64,000 nucleotides of DNA. Origin: Haematospirillum sp. H4485 (GTDB lineage: Bacteria; Pseudomonadota; Alphaproteobacteria; Rhodospirillales; Rhodospirillaceae). Below the pieces are notes generated by a model, which worked only from the letters and a program-made list of their open reading frames with translations, ran no database searches and was not told where the DNA came from. The position numbers and the translations under genes were made by a program. The DNA lies in the NCBI RefSeq assembly GCF_012102745.1, contig NZ_JAAVSY010000003.1, positions 124,001 to 188,000 of the forward strand, read 5' to 3'. Numbering within the stretch: position 1 is the first letter of the stretch; each line of letters starts with the position of its first letter. Shown piece by piece: positions 27,178-36,008 of the stretch.

Positions 27178-28059
27178 CTATGACCCCGGCACCATATCCC
27201 TGTTCCGTGCCCTGAAGCGATAGGGGTGAGCGGGCCAGACACCCAGAATGCGCACTTCGGTGCTGAAGAACTCCAGCTCTTCCATAGCGCGTATCATGGA
27301 TGGGCTGGCTGGATGTCCCTCGATCTCGGCAAAGAAGCGCGTTGAGATAAATTGCCCGTTGATCTGGTAGCTTTCCAGTCGGCTCATATTGACGTTGTTG
27401 GTGGCGAAGCCTCCCAATACCTTGTAGAGAGCCGAAGGAACATTGCGGACCTGGAAGATCAGGCCGGTGACAACCGGGCCGGATTCAACAGCCGGAACAA
27501 GGGGTGTGCGGGCCATGACAACAAAGCGTGTGGTGTTGTGCGTGTCATCTTCCACATTGGCTTTAAGGGACACCAGCCCATGAATCTCGCCGGCCAGCGC
27601 GGATGCAATGGCGGCGACCTGTGGATCCCCCAAGCTGGCGATATCACGGGCGCTGCCGGCGGTATCGGCTGCAATTACAGCATTGAGTCCCAGGTCACGG
27701 ATCAGGGTACGGCACTGGCCTATGGCGTGAACATGGCTGTAAACGGTGCGTATATCTTCCAGCCTGGATCCAGGTACACCCAGAAGGTGGTGGTGCACTG
27801 GCAGGTAGTATTCCCCGATGATATGAAGGCCGGAATCCGGTAGCAGGTGGTGAATATCTGCCACCCGTCCTGCCAGTGAATTTTCAATCGGAATCATGGC
27901 GTAGCGAGCTTGTTCATTGCGCACAGACGCCAACGCATCTTCAAAGCTGATGCAGGGCAGGACATCAAGGTCAGGAAAAACATCGCTGCATGCGATATGG
28001 GAGTAAGCACCAGGCATTCCCTGGAATGCAACGGACATGGGGTGTTGTGTATTTGGCAT
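27178..28059 (-). CDS. pheA: Prephenate dehydratase
   Basis: A 293-residue monofunctional enzyme converting prephenate to phenylpyruvate. The catalytic domain has GMPGAYSHIA, IPIENSLAG and the TTRF active-site motif (HNTTRFVVMA). The C-terminal ACT domain starts with VRNVPSALYKVLGGF. The usual Phe-binding ESRP motif in the ACT domain reads ESYQ here, which may alter feedback inhibition. No chorismate mutase domain is present. It follows kdsB after 5 bp on the same strand. An internal ATG at 28038 (MSVAFQG) is an alternative start. Confidence 0.95.
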   Translation of the reverse strand: MPNTQHPMSVAFQGMPGAYSHIACSDVFPDLDVLPCISFEDALASVRNEQARYAMIPIENSLAGRVADIHHLLPDSGLHIIGEYYLPVHHHLLGVPGSRLEDIRTVYSHVHAIGQCRTLIRDLGLNAVIAADTAGSARDIASLGDPQVAAIASALAGEIHGLVSLKANVEDDTHNTTRFVVMARTPLVPAVESGPVVTGLIFQVRNVPSALYKVLGGFATNNVNMSRLESYQINGQFISTRFFAEIEGHPASPSMIRAMEELEFFSTEVRILGVWPAHPYRFRARNRDMVPGS

Positions 28060-28064
28060 GGGAC

Positions 28065-28844
28065 TTACGATTTTGCAGAGTTCAGGATGGAACGGGCTTT
28101 CTCAAGATCGGCGGGTGTGTCAACGCCTAGGGGAACAGTCTGGACGCGCACGCAGTCAATGCGCATTCCGTACTCCAGGGCACGCAATTGTTCCAGTTTC
28201 TCGCGGCGCTCCAACGGTGACGGGGGCAGGCTGACAAAGCGCTCCAGTGCCTCCCGTCGATAGGCGTAGAGGCCAATATGATGCCATAGCGGTCCATCTC
28301 CCCACGGTGCCGTGGCCCGCGTAAAAGCCAGTGCGCGCGCGACAGATGGCTGTCCGGAGGCAGGCAGCGCCGTGACGGCCTTGACCACGTCGGGGCTGGT
28401 GCGTTCTTCCGGATCGGAGACAGGTGCAACCAGGGTGGCGATGTCAACCTGGTCGTCGTGCAGGGGTTCAAGTGCCGCGCGAATCAGGGATGGGTCCAGG
28501 GTTGGCAGATCTCCCTGAACATTGATGATAACAGGGTGCCGTCCTTCAGGGTCAAACTGCTGGACCGCATGCCATACACGATCCGACCCCGAAGGAAGAT
28601 CCGGAGGTGTCAGCAGGGCCAGTCCACCGGCCTGCTGTATGGCTGCGGCAATCTCGGGTTCAGCGCAGGCGACAACAACTGGCCCGACGTCTGCCTCGAT
28701 GGCCCGCCGCCAGACATGGACAATCATCGGCTCTCCACACAGGTCAGCCAAGGGCTTTCCGGGCAGGCGGGTTGAAGCCATGCGGGCAGGTATAACAATC
28801 AAAGGGGCAGCCGGCAGGGAGGAAACAGAAGCGGCAGAGGTCAT
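28065..28844 (-). CDS. kdsB: 3-deoxy-manno-octulosonate cytidylyltransferase (CMP-KDO synthetase)
   Basis: A 259-residue nucleotidyltransferase that activates KDO for lipid A-core assembly. The nucleotide-binding [14 protein letters not shown], the [10 protein letters not shown] block and [15 protein letters not shown] are diagnostic. ATG 28844 is used because the nucleotidyltransferase fold begins about 15 residues later; upstream residues in the frame have no similarity. kdsB-pheA is a common gene pair in this class and is probably co-transcribed here. Confidence 0.95.
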   Translation of the reverse strand: MTSAASVSSLPAAPLIVIPARMASTRLPGKPLADLCGEPMIVHVWRRAIEADVGPVVVACAEPEIAAAIQQAGGLALLTPPDLPSGSDRVWHAVQQFDPEGRHPVIINVQGDLPTLDPSLIRAALEPLHDDQVDIATLVAPVSDPEERTSPDVVKAVTALPASGQPSVARALAFTRATAPWGDGPLWHHIGLYAYRREALERFVSLPPSPLERREKLEQLRALEYGMRIDCVRVQTVPLGVDTPADLEKARSILNSAKS

Positions 28845-28981
28845 GAGAGGCTGATGCTCCGGTACGACAAAAATTCGAGCACGCACTGTACCAGCAAGAT
28901 AATGCAGGGGGGAAGCTCTTGCCCGGATGGCTGCAATGTCGCACTCTGGTCGGCATGCTTGTGGGTATGGAGTGACATATT

Positions 28982-29245
28982 TTGGAGACCCGTGAACATT
29001 ATCAGCAAATCAGCACGTTGATTGCCTCTGTCGCCAAGGCTCTTGGATTGCCGGATGATCAGGTTGCCAAGGAAATCGAAAGCGGTGCTATTGTGTTGGG
29101 CATGGGACAGGATGATAACGGAAATCATTTTGTTGAGGCCCGAAGGGGTCCTGTAGTCGGGCGTATTTTCCGGGGTGCTATCCGTTATGCCGACGGTGTG
29201 GAGCCCTCTGGCGCATCGCCTGAAAGTGGGGGCAAGGGACCATGA
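28982..29245 (+). CDS. Small protein of unknown function upstream of the CNB/TPR gene
   Basis: An 87-residue frame, acidic in its first half ([35 protein letters not shown]) and ending in a Gly/Ser/Pro tail. Helical N-terminus and a probable beta segment ([22 protein letters not shown]). The start appears to be TTG 28982, with GGAG about 11 nt upstream; no ATG is available nearby. Only 21 nt separate it from the next gene on the same strand, so the two are likely co-transcribed. I do not recognise the family. Confidence 0.55.
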   Translation: METREHYQQISTLIASVAKALGLPDDQVAKEIESGAIVLGMGQDDNGNHFVEARRGPVVGRIFRGAIRYADGVEPSGASPESGGKGP

Positions 29246-29266
29246 TCTGTTTGTCAGGGGGACACC

Positions 29267-31168
29267 GTGCGCAGTGAAACGCGCCATTTTCTGGCTGGTG
29301 ATATCATCTTCCGCGAGGGGGATGACAGCGATGCAGCCTGGGTGATTGAGAGTGGCCGTGTTGAGCTGGTCAAGTCCGGTGTTACGGGCGCGCCAATGCG
29401 CTTGTCCATTCTGGGGCGCGGTGACCTGTTCGGGGAAAGCGGGATTCTGGATAGCAGTGCCCGAAGCTTTACAGCCCGTGCGGATACCGATGTCATTGCC
29501 AAGGCAATTCCACGGTCCGAGTTCCTGAAGGCCATTCAGACTGATCCGGCGTCTGCCCTGAAGATCATGACCCAGCTGGCCAAGCGGCAGCGAGATACAG
29601 ATGAGCGCCTGGTGCGTGGCGATATTGACCTGACGGATCCGGTGCTGTCAGCCAGTCGTGAGCTTGTTGCCCTGAGTGGGCCGCCGGCCTCGGTTCCTCC
29701 GCCGGGTGTTCCGTCATGGGAAGTGGGGCGTCGTTCCAATTCCCTGTTCGGACGTCTGGCTCGGGCTTTTGTGCCGGGTATCAAGGCACGGGCTGCGCGG
29801 CGTCGGGTTCGCACCATTATGGTGACTCCTCTGTCCCTTGAGCCCGAGTACGACCAGCGTCCCTATCTTATTGAGGCGCTGGGCGGGCTGGAGCACATGG
29901 CGGTCAAGCCATCATCGGGTTCTTTGTTTCCTCCGGCACTGGGTATGCCGGTTTACAGTGCAGCCGCGTCGCAGGCCCGGGCGCGCCGCATGCTGGAGGA
30001 CGAGCGTGTCGATGTTCTTGTCTGGGGAGGGGAAACCGGCGACGGGCGCCTGATTGAACTCCGGTTTTGTACCACGACGCCGCCGGTTGGTGATCGTCCG
30101 GGGGGGCTCCCACCTGATCAGGCACTGATCCTTCCTGCTGATTTCGATGCGCGTTGGGCTCCTTTGCTGAAGGCATGCGTCCTGACGGCCTTTGCCAACG
30201 GATTTCAGCCGTTGATGACCGCCGATGACAGCATGGCCTTGGTGACCCTGACCGATCAGGCGGCTGACGTTGTGTTCAATCCGCCGGAACAGCTGGATGC
30301 GGTGGCTGTCGGTCAGTTGCTTGCCACCTATGGCTATGTGGCGGCAACGGCGGCCAACTGCATTCGCCGTCCCGACCTTCAGGAACGCGCGGCGGAGGCA
30401 TGGCGCAGTGCGCTGAACCGCTTGTCCGATGATACCCGTGGCGTGGCCCGTCTGTCCTTGGCCTTGGGGATGGTGGTTCAGGGGCATGCCGAGAAAAGTG
30501 ATGACGAGCAAACCCTGCGCGAGGCTGTGCAGATCTATCGCAATGGGTTGCGGGGTGTTCAGCGTGATGATGATCCCCAGTTATGGGGGCGGTTGCAGTA
30601 CCGTATTGGCACCGCCCTGTTCCGTCTGGACTTGATGACGGGTGATGACCATACCCTGCGTGAGGCTCTGCTGAGTTTCCGGGACGCAACGGGTGTGATC
30701 AATCGTGCCGACGATCCGTGGCGCTGGTCCGACGCCATGCATGCCATGGCTCAGGCCTTGCAGGTCTGGGGGGATCATAACCGGAATATCGAGGTCTTGG
30801 GCAAGGCTGTGGACTTGTGCCGTGTCGCGCTGGAGGTGCGCACTCCGGAAGCGGCTCCACACCTCTTTGCAGCCACACGGAACAACATGGGATCTGCACT
30901 GTTCCTGATGGCAAAGTACACAAGCGATCCAGAGTTTTTGCGGTTGGCCGCTGCTGCTTTTCGTGACGCTTTGGCTGTATACCGCGAGAATGGTGGTCGT
31001 GGTCGGGCTTTGTACACAACCATCGAAAAGAATTTGCAGCGGGCTGAGGACATGTTGCGACGCCAGGATATTCGTCCGGTTGCAGCGGTGCGCTGGGCGG
31101 ATGAACCCGCACCATTACGTGTTCCAGCCCCCCTGCGCGAGGAAGATGACCTGATCTTCCGGCTGTGA
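29267..31168 (+). CDS. Cyclic-nucleotide-binding domain protein with TPR-like C-terminal repeats
   Basis: 633 residues. A CNB (Crp/Fnr-type effector) domain fills about residues 1-115, with FLAGDIIFREGDDSD, GRGDLFGESGIL and a phosphate-cassette-like DSSARSFTARADTD; no HTH follows, so it is not a Crp-type regulator. A basic linker and a middle domain of unknown fold (about 180-330, RTIMVTPLSLEPEYDQRPYL, DVLVWGGETGDGR) come next, then about four helical repeats of about 50 residues of TPR type, each with a pattern like LxxAxxxYRxAL. GTG 29267 has AGGGGGA upstream. It is cytoplasmic, with no signal or membrane helix. Function unknown; ligand-controlled protein-protein interaction is an inference. 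Confidence 0.8.
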   Translation: MRSETRHFLAGDIIFREGDDSDAAWVIESGRVELVKSGVTGAPMRLSILGRGDLFGESGILDSSARSFTARADTDVIAKAIPRSEFLKAIQTDPASALKIMTQLAKRQRDTDERLVRGDIDLTDPVLSASRELVALSGPPASVPPPGVPSWEVGRRSNSLFGRLARAFVPGIKARAARRRVRTIMVTPLSLEPEYDQRPYLIEALGGLEHMAVKPSSGSLFPPALGMPVYSAAASQARARRMLEDERVDVLVWGGETGDGRLIELRFCTTTPPVGDRPGGLPPDQALILPADFDARWAPLLKACVLTAFANGFQPLMTADDSMALVTLTDQAADVVFNPPEQLDAVAVGQLLATYGYVAATAANCIRRPDLQERAAEAWRSALNRLSDDTRGVARLSLALGMVVQGHAEKSDDEQTLREAVQIYRNGLRGVQRDDDPQLWGRLQYRIGTALFRLDLMTGDDHTLREALLSFRDATGVINRADDPWRWSDAMHAMAQALQVWGDHNRNIEVLGKAVDLCRVALEVRTPEAAPHLFAATRNNMGSALFLMAKYTSDPEFLRLAAAAFRDALAVYRENGGRGRALYTTIEKNLQRAEDMLRRQDIRPVAAVRWADEPAPLRVPAPLREEDDLIFRL

Positions 31169-31229
31169 TGGTTCTTTCATGTCATGTGTGGCTGCAAGGA
31201 CATATCTGCATCTGCGGCATTTTTCTGCT

Positions 31230-31706
31230 TCAGACCTGTGATGCATGAACAGGGTGAAAGCCATTGGTCTGGCGCAGGGCTTCCCCGGTAATCATGGCTG
31301 CTGCTGTGACGACATTCAGTGACCGCATGCCCGGTTTCATTGGCACACATATCTGTAGGTCAGCACGGTTGTGGACTTCTGCTGGTACCCCGCAGCTTTC
31401 ACGTCCCAGCAGCAGCGTGTCATCAGGATGGAACGTCACGTCTGTGTGCGGTGTCGAGGCCCTTGTTGTCAGCAGGACAAGGCGACTTTTGCGGCATATG
31501 TGTTCATCAAGAAAAGCAGACCATGATGTATGCCACAGGGTATGTGTCCGCCGGGAATAGTCGAGACCTGCCCGCCGCATGCGGCTATCATCGTGTACGA
31601 ATCCGCAAGGCCCGATAATATCCAGTTCCAGGCCAAGGCAAGCGGTCAGGCGAATCATGGCCCCGGCATTCTGGGGAATATCGGGTTGATAAAGCGCGAT
31701 GCGCAT
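31230..31706 (-). CDS. trmL: tRNA (cytidine(34)-2'-O)-methyltransferase
   Basis: A 158-residue minimal SPOUT methyltransferase that methylates the wobble ribose of tRNA-Leu. Motifs: IALYQPDIPQNAGAMIRL at the N-terminus, LLLGRESCGVP and the knotted SAM site VPMKPGMRSLNVVTAAA. Length is typical. It is divergent from petA, a neighbourhood frequently seen in alphaproteobacteria. Confidence 0.94.
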   Translation of the reverse strand: MRIALYQPDIPQNAGAMIRLTACLGLELDIIGPCGFVHDDSRMRRAGLDYSRRTHTLWHTSWSAFLDEHICRKSRLVLLTTRASTPHTDVTFHPDDTLLLGRESCGVPAEVHNRADLQICVPMKPGMRSLNVVTAAAMITGEALRQTNGFHPVHASQV

Positions 31707-31928
31707 CGTGGTTTCTCCGGGTACAATGTCAAATGGCCATCTGCGAAAGCCGATGACTTTTCAAAGGGTCTGATTTGTTTTATACCGCGCGGATGGGCTG
31801 TGTCTCCGTCGGGAAACGGGGGCAGGGCATACCGAATATCAGGCGTACCAAGGGCCGACGGGGCTGGGTGCGTGTTTTTTTCAGCGTTTGCGCGTTTCCC
31901 CAGCGTGCTATGGAGAGGGGTTTAGAGG

Positions 31929-32480
31929 ATGGCTGACACGGCGAATCCCGCTAACGGTTCATCTGATGGCGAGACCCGTCGCGATTTCTTGCTGTATGCA
32001 TCGACAGCTGTCGGGGTGGCCGGTGCCGGCCTTGCCTTGTGGCCGTTTGTTCACAGTATGAATCCGGCGGCTGACACTTTGGCTCTTGCGTCGACCGAGG
32101 TGGACCTGACGCCCATCGCGGAAGGGCAGGCTATCACCGTGATGTGGCGCGGCAAGCCAGTTTTCGTACGTCATCGTACATCTGCAGAGATTGAGGCCGC
32201 TCGTGCTGTGAATACGGCGGATCTTCGTGATCCCCAGAAAGACGAAGCGCGTGTCAAGAAGGCGCAGTGGCTGGTGATGGTTGGTGTGTGCACCCACCTT
32301 GGGTGTATTCCGCTTGGCCAGAAGGCTGTCGATCCCAAGGGTGATTTTGGCGGCTGGTTCTGTCCATGCCACGGGTCGCACTACGATACCTCGGGGCGTA
32401 TTCGCAAGGGGCCTGCGCCGCTTAACCTGCATATCCCGGAATACGCGTTTCTGGGCGAGAACACCGTGAAGATTGGTTGA
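31929..32480 (+). CDS. petA: Ubiquinol-cytochrome c reductase iron-sulfur subunit (Rieske protein)
   Basis: A 183-residue subunit of the bc1 complex. [12 protein letters not shown] gives a twin-arginine-like N-terminal anchor with one membrane helix (about 23-42). The [2Fe-2S] cluster motifs CTHLGC and CPCHGSHYD are intact. It takes one electron from ubiquinol at the Qo site and passes it to cytochrome c1. petA starts the petABC operon; its promoter must lie in the 222 bp shared with divergent trmL. Confidence 0.98.
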   Translation: MADTANPANGSSDGETRRDFLLYASTAVGVAGAGLALWPFVHSMNPAADTLALASTEVDLTPIAEGQAITVMWRGKPVFVRHRTSAEIEAARAVNTADLRDPQKDEARVKKAQWLVMVGVCTHLGCIPLGQKAVDPKGDFGGWFCPCHGSHYDTSGRIRKGPAPLNLHIPEYAFLGENTVKIG

Positions 32481-32494
32481 GAGGGGCGCACAGG

Positions 32495-33721
32495 ATGAGT
32501 TTCGTTCCAAAAAGCAAGGCCATCAAGTGGCTGGACGAGCGTCTGCCCGTCTTCTCCATGCTGCATCATACGGCCTATGAATATCCGACCCCCAAGAATC
32601 TGAGCTACTGGTGGAACTTTGGTTCCTTGGCCGGTCTGGTTCTTGTCATCATGATTTTATCCGGCTTGTTCCTGGCCATGAATTATGCGGCCAACACGGG
32701 TCTGGCCTTTGTTTCCGTCGAGCGCATCATGCGTGATGTCAACTATGGCTGGTTGATGCGCTATGTGCATGCGAACGGGGCCTCGATGTTCTTTATCGTG
32801 GTTTACCTGCACATGGTGCGCGCCTTCTACTATGGCTCTTACAAACCCCCGCGGGAGGTTTTGTGGTGGCTTGGGCTGATCATCATGCTGGTCATGATGG
32901 GGACTGCCTTTATGGGGTACGTCCTGCCATGGGGGCAGATGTCCTTCTGGGGGGCTACGGTTATTACCAACCTGTTCTCGGCCATTCCTTTGGTTGGTGA
33001 GCATATTGTGACGTGGCTGTGGGGTGGTTTCTCGGTTGATAACCCGACCCTGAACCGCTTCTTTGCCCTTCACTTCCTGCTGCCATTTGTTCTGGTCGGT
33101 ATCGTCGTCTTGCACGTATGGGCCTTGCATACTGTCAGTTCCAACAACCCGCTTGGAATTGATATGAAGGGTCCGCAGGACAGCCTGCCGTTCCATCCGT
33201 ACTACACCATCAAGGATTTGTTTGGTGTGGGCGTGTTCATGATGTTTTTCATGGTGTTTGTGTTCTGGGCACCGAATTATCTGGGGCATCCGGACAATTA
33301 CATCCCGGCTAACCCGATGGTGACTCCGGCGCACATTGTTCCTGAGTGGTATTTCCTGCCGTTCTACGCCATTTTGCGCGCTGTACCGGACAAACTTGGC
33401 GGCGTTTTGCTGATGTTTGGTGCCATTGTTATCTTGGCTGCCATGCCGTGGCTGGATACGTCCAAGGTTCGTTCCTGTACTTTCCGTCCGGTTTACAAGT
33501 GGTTTGTGATGCTGTTCATCGCGGATTGCATGCTTTTGGGTTACATCGGGGGCAAGCCGGCTGAAGAGCCCTATATCCTGATCGGCCAGATTGCAACCGC
33601 TTGGTATTTCATCCATCTTCTGGTCGTTACGCCGCTGGTTGGCTGGCTTGAAAAGCCGCGTCCCCTGCCGGAAAGCATTGCGCTTGCGGTCACGAAGAAA
33701 GCTGCGACGGAGAGCGCCTGA
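32495..33721 (+). CDS. petB: Cytochrome b subunit of the bc1 complex
   Basis: A 408-residue integral membrane subunit with eight helices. The haem-ligand histidines lie in [13 protein letters not shown] and LHMVRAF (helix B) and in ALHFLLPF and LHVWALHTV (helix D); the Qo-site PEWY motif is present ([10 protein letters not shown]). ATG 32495 has CAGG before it and fits the usual start; 14 bp separate it from petA. Its stop codon overlaps the start of petC. Confidence 0.98.
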   Translation: MSFVPKSKAIKWLDERLPVFSMLHHTAYEYPTPKNLSYWWNFGSLAGLVLVIMILSGLFLAMNYAANTGLAFVSVERIMRDVNYGWLMRYVHANGASMFFIVVYLHMVRAFYYGSYKPPREVLWWLGLIIMLVMMGTAFMGYVLPWGQMSFWGATVITNLFSAIPLVGEHIVTWLWGGFSVDNPTLNRFFALHFLLPFVLVGIVVLHVWALHTVSSNNPLGIDMKGPQDSLPFHPYYTIKDLFGVGVFMMFFMVFVFWAPNYLGHPDNYIPANPMVTPAHIVPEWYFLPFYAILRAVPDKLGGVLLMFGAIVILAAMPWLDTSKVRSCTFRPVYKWFVMLFIADCMLLGYIGGKPAEEPYILIGQIATAWYFIHLLVVTPLVGWLEKPRPLPESIALAVTKKAATESA

Positions 33722-34494
33722 TGCAAAAGCTTCTTATTGCCGCCGTTGTGGCGCTTGGATGGTCTGTTGTCGCTCCTGTCTCCCCTGCCCACGCTGCCGG
33801 GACCGATACCAAGCTGGTGACACAGCCTTGGTCTTGGCAGGGCGTGTTTGGTCATTATGACCGTGCCCAGTTGCGCCGTGGGTTGCAGGTGTATCAAGAG
33901 GTCTGCGCGACCTGTCACAGCCTCAAGCTGATCCGCTACCGCAGTTTGGCGGAGATTGGCCTGACCGAGGATGAGATTAAGGACTATGCGGCGGCTTTTG
34001 AATATCAGGATGGCTTTGATGACAGCGGCGAACCGAAGATTCGCCCCGGTATTCCGGCAGATCCGATCAAGGCTCCTTATCCCAATGATCAGGCCGCGCG
34101 TGCTGCAAACGGGGGTGCTTTGCCGCCTGATCTGTCCCTGATGGCCAAGGCTCGTCCTCATGGCCCTGATTATCTCTTTACCCTTCTGACGTCCTATGAA
34201 GAGCCTCCGAAGGGTACAGAGGTTATGGCGGGGATGTACTATAACCCGGCCTTCCCTGGGCACCAGATTGGCATGCCGCAGATGATTTATGACGAGACCG
34301 TTACGTATGCAGACGGATCTCCGAATACGGCGGCAGCGATCAGTCGTGATATTGTTGCCTTCCTGAATTGGTCAGCTGAGCCAGAGCTGGAAGCGCGCAA
34401 GTCACTGGGCGTTAAAGTAATGATCTTCCTTCTGGTGATGACGGCGCTTTTCTATGCCCTGAAGCGCCAGATTTGGAAGGATGTGGAGCATTGA
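33721..34494 (+). CDS. petC: Cytochrome c1 subunit of the bc1 complex
   Basis: A 257-residue haem protein with a signal peptide (about 1-25, ending PAHA). The haem c site is CATCH (C62, C65, H66) and the sixth ligand is probably a Met in the GMPQM region; one C-terminal helix (VMIFLLVMTALFYAL) anchors it. ATG 33721 overlaps the petB TGA by one base, giving translational coupling. It transfers electrons from the Rieske protein to periplasmic or membrane cytochrome c. Confidence 0.98.
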   Translation: MQKLLIAAVVALGWSVVAPVSPAHAAGTDTKLVTQPWSWQGVFGHYDRAQLRRGLQVYQEVCATCHSLKLIRYRSLAEIGLTEDEIKDYAAAFEYQDGFDDSGEPKIRPGIPADPIKAPYPNDQAARAANGGALPPDLSLMAKARPHGPDYLFTLLTSYEEPPKGTEVMAGMYYNPAFPGHQIGMPQMIYDETVTYADGSPNTAAAISRDIVAFLNWSAEPELEARKSLGVKVMIFLLVMTALFYALKRQIWKDVEH

Positions 34495-34519
34495 TCTAGC
34501 CTTCCATAAGGCTTCCAGG

Positions 34520-34549
34520 GAGCCGCCGCGTAAAATACGGCGGCTCTTT
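34520..34549 (+). terminator. Intrinsic terminator of petABC
   Basis: GAGCCGCCG (34520-34528) and CGGCGGCTC (34538-34546) pair perfectly around a 9-nt loop and are followed by TTTC-TCTG. It lies 25 nt after the petC stop and separates the operon from the binding-protein gene. Confidence 0.85.
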
Positions 34550-34574
34550 CTCTGTTGTTCAGGGGGGTGGGGCT

Positions 34575-35351
34575 ATGAAGAGAAATGGTTTCCACCATTG
34601 GAAGTGGATCCGGGATATTCTGACGGTTTTGCTGCTGTCCTTGCTGTCCAAGGAATCTCTTGCTGCTTCTGATGTTTTGGTTGTTGCCAGTCTGGAGCAT
34701 TATCCCCCTTATTCAGATCATGACCTGAAGGAACAGGGTTTCTGCCCCGATGTGACCAAAACGGCACTGGAGAGAGCCGGATACAAGGTTGAAATACGGC
34801 TTATGGATTGGCGCAAGGTTCTGGAGAGTGCGTCCAGCGGGGAGGCTGATGTCATTACCTGTTCTTGGTATGTGCCGTCGCGGGAGAGTTTTCTGATTTT
34901 TACACGTCTCCTGCATGCAAACCGTTTGGTTTTTGCTGTATCGAAGATGGATTCCTTTGAATATACGCGGCTGGAGGATCTGAAGGGAAAGAAGGTGGGG
35001 GTTGTTGCCGGTTATGGTTATCCCCCTGATTTTCTTGATGCGCCCTATATCCAGAGAGTCGTCGGGCCATCTGTAGAGGACAATATTCGTGCTGTTGCCA
35101 CGGGTGGGCTTGATGCGACGCTGGATGATGAAGGGCTGATGCGCAGCCAGTTGCGCCGCTCTTTGTCCGCGTTGGCCGGAGATATTCGTCTGACCCGGGG
35201 CGCTATCCACGAAACGCCCTTGGTTGCTGGCGTTTCGCGCCATCGCGCTGATGCGGCTGAAATTGTTGAACGGTTTAATGCAGCCTTGGTTGTGATGGCG
35301 GGTGACGGTACCCTCAAGGACCTGCGACGGCGGCATGACCTTATTGAGTAG
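34575..35351 (+). CDS. Second orphan periplasmic substrate-binding protein, SBP_bac_3 type
   Basis: A 258-residue protein with a signal peptide (about 1-31, ILTVLLLSLLSKESLAA) and the family-3 pattern: ASLEHYPPYSDHDLKEQGF at the mature start, SGEADVITCSWYVPSRESFLIFT in the first lobe, and LKGKKVGVVAGYGYPPDF at the second. GGGGGTGGGG precedes ATG 34575. No transporter membrane or ATPase gene is next to it. It resembles in class, but not closely in sequence, the protein at 21.7 kb. The ligand is unknown; the acidic/aromatic pocket residues fit an amino acid-like solute. Confidence 0.84.
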   Translation: MKRNGFHHWKWIRDILTVLLLSLLSKESLAASDVLVVASLEHYPPYSDHDLKEQGFCPDVTKTALERAGYKVEIRLMDWRKVLESASSGEADVITCSWYVPSRESFLIFTRLLHANRLVFAVSKMDSFEYTRLEDLKGKKVGVVAGYGYPPDFLDAPYIQRVVGPSVEDNIRAVATGGLDATLDDEGLMRSQLRRSLSALAGDIRLTRGAIHETPLVAGVSRHRADAAEIVERFNAALVVMAGDGTLKDLRRRHDLIE

Positions 35352-35429
35352 CTTCCCCCTTCCAGGGCTTGCATGATCCTCGTAGAGCCTCTATTGCATG
35401 CAGAACTACTTTGTATGTACGAGACTGCG

Positions 35430-35726
35430 ATGACTGATACTGTCCCTGAATCTCCCAAGGGGGATCCTATAGTGAATCTTGTGTTGTCCATGGCTGCTGA
35501 TGCCGGTGTGCGTGGCGTCAGTGCACAAGAAATTGCCAAGGTATATTTCTCCCAGCGTCGCCGCCCAAAGGATCCTGATGATGGTTGGCGCCGTTTTATG
35601 AATCCGGTTAAACAGCAGGTGCTCAGCTTGGCGCGCAGTGGGCGCATTGAGATTGTTCGTGGGGGTGAGGTACAAGATCCAAACGATTTCAGGGGTCTTG
35701 TCCGCGTGCGTTTGCCTAGGGAATGA
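35430..35726 (+). CDS. DUF3253-type small winged-helix-like protein
   Basis: A 98-residue protein. Residues ending in DPNDFRGLVRVRLPR match the C-terminal VDP-x(3)-RG-x-IR-R signature I associate with DUF3253, and the body (VSAQEIAKVYFSQRR, WRRFMNPVKQQVLSLARSGRIEIVRGG) has the helix-turn-helix-wing layout of that family. Function is not known. ATG 35430 gives the conventional length; ATG 35415 is an alternative. It is followed by an inverted-repeat-rich gap. Confidence 0.72.
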   Translation: MTDTVPESPKGDPIVNLVLSMAADAGVRGVSAQEIAKVYFSQRRRPKDPDDGWRRFMNPVKQQVLSLARSGRIEIVRGGEVQDPNDFRGLVRVRLPRE

Positions 35727-35737
35727 CAGGTAACCCT

Positions 35738-35804
35738 GTAATGCTCTGTTGTTAGAAAAAGGAGCTCCGCATAAGCGGGGCCTGAGTGAACAGGGAGGCA
35801 TTAC
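35738..35804 (+). repeat. Nested inverted repeats (candidate structured RNA)
   Basis: Outer arms GTAATGC (35738-35744) and GCATTAC (35798-35804) enclose CTGTT (35746-35750) / AACAG (35789-35793), which enclose GCTCCGC-ATAA-GCGGGGC (35764-35781). The single imperfect pair is U:G when read as plus-strand RNA, which favours a plus-strand transcript, possibly the 3' untranslated region of the DUF3253 gene. Confidence 0.5.
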
Positions 35805-35849
35805 GTCCGATGATAGACGCTGGATAAAAACCGCCAGGCGGACCCGGCG

Positions 35850-35920
35850 CTGGTGTAGGAATAACTTGGGGTTACTCCCGCACCAGTCCTGCTGTTCGTG
35901 TGGGTGAACAGCAGGACTGG
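35850..35920. repeat. Two overlapping, mutually exclusive hairpins
   Basis: Hairpin 1: CTGGTG (35850-35855) with CACCAG (35881-35886), extended inside by GGAATAAC (35858-35865) and GTTACTCC (35871-35878). Hairpin 2: CCAGTCCTGCTGTTC (35883-35897) with GAACAGCAGGACTGG (35906-35920), a perfect 15-bp stem with an 8-nt loop. They share CCAG (35883-35886), so both cannot form at once. Neither has a T run. Hairpin 2 lies 88 nt beyond the stop of the minus-strand LysR gene and could end that transcript. Confidence 0.6.
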
Positions 35921-36008
35921 AAGTGTAGGCGGCGGCGGGAAAACACACCAAAGCAAAAGATCTGTTGCTGCCATGCGCTCTGCGCATGCTTCGTGTGTGT
36001 CGTGATTG

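Noticed and set aside
35406-35987. Long minus-strand frame through the DUF3253 gene and the following gap
   Set aside because: It crosses the inverted-repeat region and is antisense to a better-supported gene; composition looks non-coding.
35727-36008. 6S, SRP, RNase P or tmRNA gene in the repeat-rich gap
   Set aside because: None of the conserved core motifs of these RNAs is present on either strand.
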